Below, in pieces: positions 8,268 through 12,698 of a DNA stretch of 12,698 nt; positions within the stretch are counted from its first letter, which is position 1, and each line of letters begins with the position of its first letter. The notes under the pieces are model-generated. The model made no database searches. It saw only the letters and a list, made by a program, of their open reading frames with translations, and was not told the DNA's origin. Position numbers and translations under genes: made by a program. Source of the DNA: Bacteroidia bacterium (GTDB taxonomy: Bacteria > Bacteroidota > Bacteroidia > Flavobacteriales > Flavobacteriaceae); contig JAUICT010000023.1 of the NCBI GenBank assembly GCA_030429325.1, positions 1 to 12,698 on the forward strand. Direction: 5' to 3'.

Positions 8268-9410
8268 TCACTTCTTGTAAATGGTTACTCCTTGCACTAC
8301 TCTACTAATGGCACCGTTAACTGATGGATTATCTGGATTCAATCCCAATTCCTGTGATTTATAGAGTCCTAAAAGCTGACCTATGACCACATAGGGTAAG
8401 ATAAAAATACCAGCCACATCATTAGCGTGTTTGGTTATTGGCATCATGTAATTGGATTCCAAAGTTCCATTGCCTTTTCCAACCAATACCATATCAAGAT
8501 AACCACCTCCCTGAACAATACTGGAAACTAGATCGTTCTCATATTTGGCCACATGGGAATCAGGAGACAGGAAGAAAACCAAAAGGGTGTTTTCCTTTAC
8601 CACTGCCCTGGGCCCATGTCTGAAGCCCAAACAAGAATCATACTTACAAATCACTTGGCCATCCGTGAGTTCCTGTAACTTCAGATGACACTCATTGGCA
8701 ATTCCTTGAAGAGGTCCCGAGCCTAAAAATATGGCCCGATCAAAATCCAAATGGGCCAACCCTTTCAAAAGTTCTGCATTATCAAAAATCTTTTGTGTTT
8801 CCTGTGCTGAATGTGCTACCCAAGTTTCGGCCTCATCCAACTTGTCCAAGTTAAACACCAACAAACTGGAAAGCAGCATGGATGAAAAGCTGCTGGTCAT
8901 TGCCAAAGACTTATCATTGGTTTCCTCTGGCAATACTATACAATAATGTGTGGAAGAATCCTGCTCCGCCATTTTGGCGAGAGCTCCTTCCGGATTACAG
9001 GTGATCACCAAATGCTTGAGATTCCCTAATCTTGCCTCCAACAGTTTTACAGTTTCCACACTTTCAGGACTATTGCCCGATCGTGCAAAGGATATTAAAA
9101 TAACAGGGGACTCAGATAAGGTATCCACTACTTCAGGGTGTGTCACTAAATCCGTTGTGGCGATGGCCCTAGTACTAAGCCCTGTAGCCCCAGCAATGGC
9201 CAATTCAACCGATTCACCGATAAAGGCAGACGACCCGGCGCCGGTCAGTAAAATAGTTGTGTTGCCATCTGATAAGTGCGAAGTAAGAAACTTGTTGATT
9301 CCGTCGCGTTGTCCTTGAATTTCCTTAAAGACCTTTTTCCAAACTTCTGGTTGTTGAAAAATTTCTATTTCGGTATGGGTTCTATTCTTTTCCACCATTT
9401 CCATGGTCAT
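8268..9410 (-). CDS. agaS: AgaS-type SIS-domain galactosamine-6-phosphate deaminase/isomerase
   Basis: A 380-residue protein with two SIS (sugar isomerase) domains. AgaS enzymes convert galactosamine-6-phosphate to tagatose-6-phosphate plus ammonia. The first SIS domain includes LLTGAGSSAF (54-63), the phosphosugar loop SFARSGNSPES (107-117) and ETNDKSLAMTSS (163-174). The second includes FLGSGPLQGIANECHLKLQE (228-247) and SCLGFRHGPRA (259-269), both highly typical of AgaS. Length agrees with the family (about 380-390). It is first in the cluster, so the main operon promoter should lie in 9411-9560. An in-frame ATG two codons later at 9404 is an alternative start. Confidence in the family is high; the reaction is taken from the family rather than shown here. 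Confidence 0.93.
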   Translation of the reverse strand: MTMEMVEKNRTHTEIEIFQQPEVWKKVFKEIQGQRDGINKFLTSHLSDGNTTILLTGAGSSAFIGESVELAIAGATGLSTRAIATTDLVTHPEVVDTLSESPVILISFARSGNSPESVETVKLLEARLGNLKHLVITCNPEGALAKMAEQDSSTHYCIVLPEETNDKSLAMTSSFSSMLLSSLLVFNLDKLDEAETWVAHSAQETQKIFDNAELLKGLAHLDFDRAIFLGSGPLQGIANECHLKLQELTDGQVICKYDSCLGFRHGPRAVVKENTLLVFFLSPDSHVAKYENDLVSSIVQGGGYLDMVLVGKGNGTLESNYMMPITKHANDVAGIFILPYVVIGQLLGLYKSQELGLNPDNPSVNGAISRVVQGVTIYKK

Positions 9411-9493
9411 GTTCTACTTTAATGGTTAGGTAAGGCCAACCTTATTTGACTGACCTTTGAACAAAATAAACTAAAATGTTTCATAAAAAAAAG

Positions 9494-9536
9494 CTTTCGA
9501 TTCCTTTTTATTTAAAATAATTTTGTTTTCAAAACA
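9494..9536. promoter_or_regulatory. Candidate operator region for the DeoR-family regulator
   Basis: The stretch from 9494 reads CTTTCGATTCCTTTTTATTT, a T-rich pattern of about 5-bp period. It resembles, with mismatches, the TTTCR-type repeats described for the proteobacterial AgaR operator (from memory). Next to it, TGTTTTCAAAACA (9524-9536) is a perfect 13-bp palindrome around a central C. Both lie 84-126 bp before the agaS start. Assignment to the DeoR protein rests on position and family only. Confidence 0.3.
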
Positions 9537-9576
9537 TTTTTATTTTTGAATTAGGCGTTAGACAACTTGGGGGCTC

Positions 9577-9590
9577 TTGATAAATGTCAA
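9577..9590. promoter_or_regulatory. FNR-like dyad upstream of the Crp/Fnr gene
   Basis: TTGATAAATGTCAA has the 14-bp TTGAT-N4-ATCAA geometry of Crp/Fnr-family sites with one mismatch in the right half (GTCAA). It sits 149 bp before the regulator start and 166 bp before agaS, so it could act on either. The regulator's recognition helix has ExxSR, which in FNR reads TTGA half-sites. This is a candidate site only. Confidence 0.4.
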
Positions 9591-9739
9591 TATCTGAAGA
9601 ACAAATGTTCATTTTTCAAAAAAACATTACGTCAAATACTTATCAAACCGTATCTTTCGGGTTCAAAAATACCTGCCCCGCCCCATTTTGGTGTTTTTGA
9701 TGCATTGTTCAATACTTTATACCAAAACCAGCATTCCAA

Positions 9740-10336
9740 ATGCATTCCAGCCAGAATTTAGAGAAAAATCTCTTCATCATCCTGTACCTTAATTCCATTT
9801 ACCCACTCAGCCCAAGCCTTAAGGCGTATTTGGCCAATAAAATTAAAAGCTGTTATTTCAGAAAAAACGAAATCATAAGCAGGGCCGGGGAAGTCTGCAA
9901 TAGACTATACCTTATTAAAAAAGGTATGGTTCGGGGCTATTTTTTGAGTGATTCCACGGAGATTACCACATGGATCGATACGGAAAATGAAATCTTCACC
10001 TCTATAACCGGCTTCTTCAGGAATGAGAAAAGTAGAGAGTATATCCAAAGTCTCGAAGAAACCCACTGTGATTATCTGGACTATGAGGATTACAAGTATT
10101 GTCTCAATAATTTTCCCGAAATGCGTCAAATCAATAGAATCATGCTCGAGGAGTACTATATTTTGGCGGAGCATAGAGTGTATTTGGCTCGAATTCCCAA
10201 TGCCAAAAAACGGGTTCAGTATTTTATGGAAAACATTAGACCCGATATTGTAGGAAGAATCCCAAAAAAACATTTAGCTTCTTTTTTGGCCATGAGGGCA
10301 GAAACCCTTTCCCGCATTATGAAGGAAATCTTATAG
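9740..10336 (+). CDS. Crp/Fnr-family transcriptional regulator
   Basis: A 198-residue regulator of the Crp/Fnr superfamily, in the short form common in Bacteroidota (190-200 residues). The N-terminal cupin-like effector domain (about 20-130) includes FRKNEIISRAGEVCNRLYLIKKGMVRGYF, the usual first beta-roll, but lacks an evident RxS cAMP-binding signature and has no FNR-like N-terminal cysteine cluster. A long dimerisation helix follows (about 130-165). The C-terminal HTH ends with IPKKHLASFLAMRAETLSRIMKEIL; E188-T-L-S191-R192 forms the ExxSR recognition-helix motif. The ligand is unknown. Upstream in-frame sequence reaches a TGA at 9698 with no other ATG, so 9740 is the likely start. It is divergent from the amino-sugar operon and followed by a long non-coding stretch, so it is probably monocistronic. 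Confidence 0.88.
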   Translation: MHSSQNLEKNLFIILYLNSIYPLSPSLKAYLANKIKSCYFRKNEIISRAGEVCNRLYLIKKGMVRGYFLSDSTEITTWIDTENEIFTSITGFFRNEKSREYIQSLEETHCDYLDYEDYKYCLNNFPEMRQINRIMLEEYYILAEHRVYLARIPNAKKRVQYFMENIRPDIVGRIPKKHLASFLAMRAETLSRIMKEIL

Positions 10337-10435
10337 AGGTACCATATACATCCTATAATTCATTTTCTGCACCTATATTTTTGTAAGAATTGTTTCCAAC
10401 AACCCATTGAAATATAGGTTTTAGGGCTCATTTAG

Positions 10436-10583
10436 CTTCATATTATGTAAGAAAATGACTCTAAATTGACATTTGTCAATTCCTCGAGCGATTTCATAAA
10501 ATAAGACCATATCACCTCCGTTTCTTAGGTGAAGAATAAGAAAATCTGTACAGCTCTTCATGTTGTGAATGTAGGAAAATGAC
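10436..10583. repeat. Imperfect direct repeat, two copies about 120 bp apart
   Basis: Copy 1 (10436-10459, 24 bp) and copy 2 (10556-10583, 28 bp) both begin CTTCAT and end GAAAATGAC. They align with 21 of 24 identities, all three differences being A/G, plus a 4-bp insertion in copy 2. Between them is the TCACCT...AGGTGA inverted repeat. Function is unknown. Confidence 0.45.
10464..10481. promoter_or_regulatory. Perfect FNR-geometry dyad downstream of the Crp/Fnr gene
   Basis: AATTGACATTTGTCAATT is an 18-bp perfect inverted repeat around a central TT. Its core TTGAC-N4-GTCAA (10466-10479) has exactly the spacing of FNR/Crp sites and shares 11 of 14 positions with the dyad at 9577-9590. It lies about 320 bp before the DUF4347-like gene. 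A terminator is unlikely because no T-run follows. Confidence 0.45.
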
Positions 10584-10802
10584 AGGCACAACAACCTAAA
10601 TAACATTTAAAAATAGTCCTTTTTATGGAAGAGATTTACTAGAACCTATCCAAATACATTTTTCAGGATTTTAAGGCGGCCTTATTCAACTTGGGCCACT
10701 GAGCGAATTGCCTCGATTTTGCAGGCGTGACCTTCCTATGCCTTTACTGAACGAAAATTAAAACCAAAAAATCACAATTGACACAATCTTAAACTAAAAT
10801 CA

Positions 10803-11351
10803 ATGAAAGATTTAATCAACAAAAAAGTTTTGCAATCCTTTTTTTACCTGTTCCTCTTTACTATGACGGCAACCATGGCACAATCCAACAGCATTGTGAT
10901 CATGGATGCCAAGTATTCACAGAAACAACAAGTACTCGACAATTTACCGAGCCATACAGAGGTATTGGAAATCGATGGAAATGGGAATCCTTGGAAATCC
11001 ATTCGCGAGTATTTGGAAAACAACAGCTCTATAGTTGCTGTTCATTTGTTTGCCAATGCAAGCTATAATGCCTTTGAATTGGGAAACATCACTTACGATT
11101 CCGACGCAGTGGACCAAGAATTTGAACTATCCATGTTGGAAGGTCTCTACCAAGGTGACCACATTCAGCTTATAGTCTATGACTGCAACCTTGGATCAAA
11201 TCCAGAAGGGCTTGCACTGATCAAGGAAATAAGCAATAAATCATACCTCAACATTGCAGTACCCACCAACTGTAGTTCAGTTTTGGGACAAGATCTGAAG
11301 TTTGATTACACCACCATGAACCAACCCACCCAAAATTCAATATTTCAATAG
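10803..11351 (+). CDS. Secreted DUF4347-like (caspase-fold-like) small protein, probably degenerate
   Basis: A 182-residue protein with a signal peptide ending near TMA-Q (residue 27). The rest resembles a single DUF4347 domain, usually found at the N-terminus of very large bacterial surface proteins: VIMDAKYSQKQQVLDNL as the first strand and helix, VAVHLFANASYNAFELGN (79-95), LIVYDCNLGSNPEGLALIKEI (123-143), and IAVPTN near 151-156. In typical members the middle motif reads like LHxxSHGxxGxLxLG; here the expected His-Gly is replaced by N85-A86, while the Cys of the GCN-type motif is kept as C128. The protein is therefore probably not an active cysteine peptidase. Only 11 bp separate it from the next secreted protein, so they likely form one transcription unit. 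The family call is moderately sure, by motif memory only. Confidence 0.6.
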   Translation: MKDLINKKVLQSFFYLFLFTMTATMAQSNSIVIMDAKYSQKQQVLDNLPSHTEVLEIDGNGNPWKSIREYLENNSSIVAVHLFANASYNAFELGNITYDSDAVDQEFELSMLEGLYQGDHIQLIVYDCNLGSNPEGLALIKEISNKSYLNIAVPTNCSSVLGQDLKFDYTTMNQPTQNSIFQ

Positions 11352-11362
11352 ATCAACCAACT

Positions 11363-12698
11363 ATGAAACAGACTTTCACAAGTATTTTATCGCTTTTCGT
11401 ACTATTTCTGCTGGTAGGGACCGTAAAGGCCCAAACCGTGGATATGACCGTACAACAAGGACCCAACGTAGATGTTATGGTAACCGTTGGATCAGCAAAC
11501 GTGGACCTGTCCACTTTTGAGGACGATCTGGAACAAGCCATGCACTTAAAAGGAATTCCTCTGGGAAAACTCAGGGTAGAAGCCTTTCAACGAAGTTCTA
11601 TATCCTCTGATCAAGCCGATGCCAGTGACATCTTCAACAGTTGGAACAAGATGGACTTTAATGGTGCCGAACCGCCAAACCCGCACAATTATTTGAGTAG
11701 TGCCGGAGGAGGTCCCTACAATGGCCCTTATTTTTCCTTTGACTCTAACACCAACGAAATCTTGGCAGATCCAGTAGCCCGAAACTCTGGCAATTACGGT
11801 GTGGCCATGTACGACCCTACTGGAGATGTAGCAGATGGGACCATATCCGCAACATTTGGCCTTTCGGGTGCACCATATACCCATGCCGAGGTAGGCTTTA
11901 TCTTTAGAAAAGTAGACAATGACAATTTCTACGCCTATATTATTGATAACCATACAGCTTGTGGAAACTTGCGCAACTATGCCCCAGGAGACGGATATCC
12001 TGCAGAGGCCATCCTAAAAAGGGAAAATGGAGTAACCACCATTTTGGCCGTAAACACCAATAGTGGAAGAACCGGAACGGCAACCTATGGTTGGGAGGCC
12101 AATAGAGCAGATATGTTTGCCGCATTTTACAATGGACAAAAAATTGACTTTAAAATAGACATGTCCGGAAACAATATCAAGGTATCCCGAAGAGGTGGTG
12201 GAGGTGATGCCGGTACCGATTGGATCCAGTCTTTTGATATTTCCGACACGACCCACCCCTCTGGAAGTTATGGGTTTTATGTCCATGAGCAACAAAATGC
12301 CTATTTCAAGGACATCAACATTGAAAAACTGGAACTACGTGCCTTTAAAGATGTATTGCGGGAACCCCAATGGAGAAACAGCGCTTTACGCTTTAACGTA
12401 AACTTGGACGACCTTGAGGTAGCGGATTTTGATTCTGATACCGACCTATCAGAAATCTTAATGCGTACCATCAATGAGGACATTCATTATATTGGTTGGG
12501 GTAACAATACCAACCAAGCCCAATTTGAGCGCTTTATTGTGCAAAACAACGATCAAGGTACATTTATCAACAGGGATGCCGGAAGCTGGGCTTCATGGAT
12601 TGATGATATGGCCCAATACATCTATGAACAATATCAATTTGGTACAGTAAGCGCCGGGGAGTTCTTCATCGCTGGAACATCGGTTGAAATCGATGTAG
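11363..12698 (+). CDS. Large secreted multidomain protein, N-terminal 445 codons (3' end outside window)
   Basis: The frame is open from the ATG at 11363 to the window end without a stop; the TAG at the last three bases is out of frame. Residues 1-24 are a clear signal peptide (hydrophobic core, cleavage near VKA-Q). Residues 25-100 form a novel-looking segment (VDMTVQQGPNVDVMV, then FEDDLEQAM). Residues about 155-325 resemble a concanavalin-like/thrombospondin-C-type beta-sandwich: AEVGFIFRKVDNDNFYAYI (175-193) and GSYGFYVHEQQNAYFKDINI (301-320). A further domain starts near 341 (ALRFNVNLDDLEVADF) and includes IHYIGWGNNTNQAQFERF. This layout suggests a cell-surface adhesin or type IX-secreted protein. 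Whether a C-terminal sorting domain exists cannot be seen. No enzyme motifs are recognised. Confidence 0.75.
   Translation, partial: MKQTFTSILSLFVLFLLVGTVKAQTVDMTVQQGPNVDVMVTVGSANVDLSTFEDDLEQAMHLKGIPLGKLRVEAFQRSSISSDQADASDIFNSWNKMDFNGAEPPNPHNYLSSAGGGPYNGPYFSFDSNTNEILADPVARNSGNYGVAMYDPTGDVADGTISATFGLSGAPYTHAEVGFIFRKVDNDNFYAYIIDNHTACGNLRNYAPGDGYPAEAILKRENGVTTILAVNTNSGRTGTATYGWEANRADMFAAFYNGQKIDFKIDMSGNNIKVSRRGGGGDAGTDWIQSFDISDTTHPSGSYGFYVHEQQNAYFKDINIEKLELRAFKDVLREPQWRNSALRFNVNLDDLEVADFDSDTDLSEILMRTINEDIHYIGWGNNTNQAQFERFIVQNNDQGTFINRDAGSWASWIDDMAQYIYEQYQFGTVSAGEFFIAGTSVEIDV

Larger units (their letters stand above)
9411..9739. promoter_or_regulatory. Divergent intergenic region between the amino-sugar operon and the Crp/Fnr gene
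   Basis: This 329-bp region must carry the leftward promoter of the seven-gene operon and the rightward promoter of the regulator. It is AT-rich and holds several symmetric elements: TAAGG-N4-CCTTA (9431-9444), TGTTTTCAAAACA (9524-9536), an FNR-like dyad (9577-9590) and GAACAAATGTTC (9599-9610). On the plus strand TAATTTTG (9518-9525) matches the Bacteroidota -7 consensus but lacks a clear -33 partner. On the minus strand, TTATTTTG (9469-9462) is a near match 52 bp before the operon start. Neither promoter is certain. No convincing gene is present. Confidence 0.6.
10337..10802. other. 466-bp intergenic region with dyads and an imperfect direct repeat
   Basis: No convincing gene is seen; a 61-codon minus-strand frame (10606-10421) has no recognisable features. 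The stretch holds an 18-bp dyad (10464-10481), a TCACCT/AGGTGA inverted repeat with a 9-nt loop (10512-10532), two copies of an imperfect direct repeat (10436-10459 and 10556-10583), and TAAGGCGGCCTTA (10672-10684). No clear TAnnTTTG promoter was found for the gene at 10803, and no strong stem followed by a T-run ends the Crp/Fnr gene. Confidence 0.6.

Noticed and set aside
9567..9761. A 64-codon plus-strand frame beginning with TTG in the divergent intergenic region
   Set aside because: It overlaps the Crp/Fnr start, has a TTG start, no recognisable motif and a Cys/Lys-rich composition, and spans likely regulatory dyads.
10326..10378. Hairpin terminator after the Crp/Fnr gene (TATA..AGGT / ACCTATA then a T-run)
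   Set aside because: The stem needs a bulge and a long loop of more than 20 nt, so it is not convincing.
10421..10606. A 61-codon minus-strand frame after the Crp/Fnr gene
   Set aside because: No motif, no plausible promoter seen, and its sequence is partly built from the two direct-repeat copies; probably chance.
11546..12295. Long minus-strand frames (11953-11546 and 12295-12014) inside the large secreted gene
   Set aside because: The plus-strand frame here has a signal peptide and protein-like beta-sandwich patterns; the antisense frames show no family features.
1..12698. CRISPR array, tRNA, rRNA, insertion sequence or phage genes
   Set aside because: No spaced repeat array, cloverleaf-like sequence, transposase or terminal inverted repeats were recognised on reading both strands by eye.

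Overview
The window looks like a chromosome segment of a marine-type flavobacterium (Bacteroidota, probably Flavobacteriaceae). Base composition is moderately low in GC. Genes lack clear Shine-Dalgarno sequences, and one promoter candidate follows the Bacteroidota TAnnTTTG pattern. The protein families also fit: a Tat-exported GH109 lipoprotein, a short Crp/Fnr regulator, and secreted proteins whose signal peptides end in A-Q. The organism is inferred; no species is claimed.

Layout. (1) 2-2132, plus strand: the 3' end of an M20-family metallopeptidase, followed 4 bp later by a complete secreted serine beta-lactamase-like hydrolase. (2) 9410 down to 2262, minus strand: a compact seven-gene cluster that reads as an N-acetylgalactosamine/galactosamine catabolic operon. 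In order of transcription it holds an AgaS-type deaminase/isomerase, a LacC/FruK-type PfkB kinase, a second PfkB sugar kinase, a class II aldolase of the tagatose/fructose-bisphosphate type, an amidohydrolase-2 protein, a GH109 alpha-N-acetylgalactosaminidase-like Tat lipoprotein, and a DeoR-family regulator. Five of the six junctions are overlaps or gaps of 18 bp or less; only the regulator is set back by about 90 bp. (3) 9411-9739: a divergent intergenic region rich in dyads. (4) 9740-10336, plus strand: a Crp/Fnr-family regulator. (5) 10337-10802: a 466-bp non-coding stretch with dyads and an imperfect direct repeat. (6) 10803-12698, plus strand: a small secreted protein resembling a stand-alone DUF4347 domain, then the first 445 codons of a secreted multidomain protein that runs off the window.

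How the genes may work together (inference). GH109 outside the cytoplasm would release GalNAc. After uptake by a transporter not encoded here, one PfkB kinase would phosphorylate the amino sugar. A deacetylase, perhaps the amidohydrolase-2 protein, would give GalN-6-P, which AgaS deaminates and isomerises to tagatose-6-P. The LacC-like kinase would make tagatose-1,6-bisphosphate, and the aldolase would split it into triose phosphates. The DeoR protein would sense a phosphorylated intermediate and control the cluster. No PTS, SusC/SusD or permease gene and no classical NagA/AgaA deacetylase is in the window.

The least expected signals are a pair of FNR-like TTGA-type dyads on either side of the Crp/Fnr gene, whose recognition helix carries the matching ExxSR motif, and the separate, apparently degenerate DUF4347-like gene directly ahead of a large surface-protein gene.
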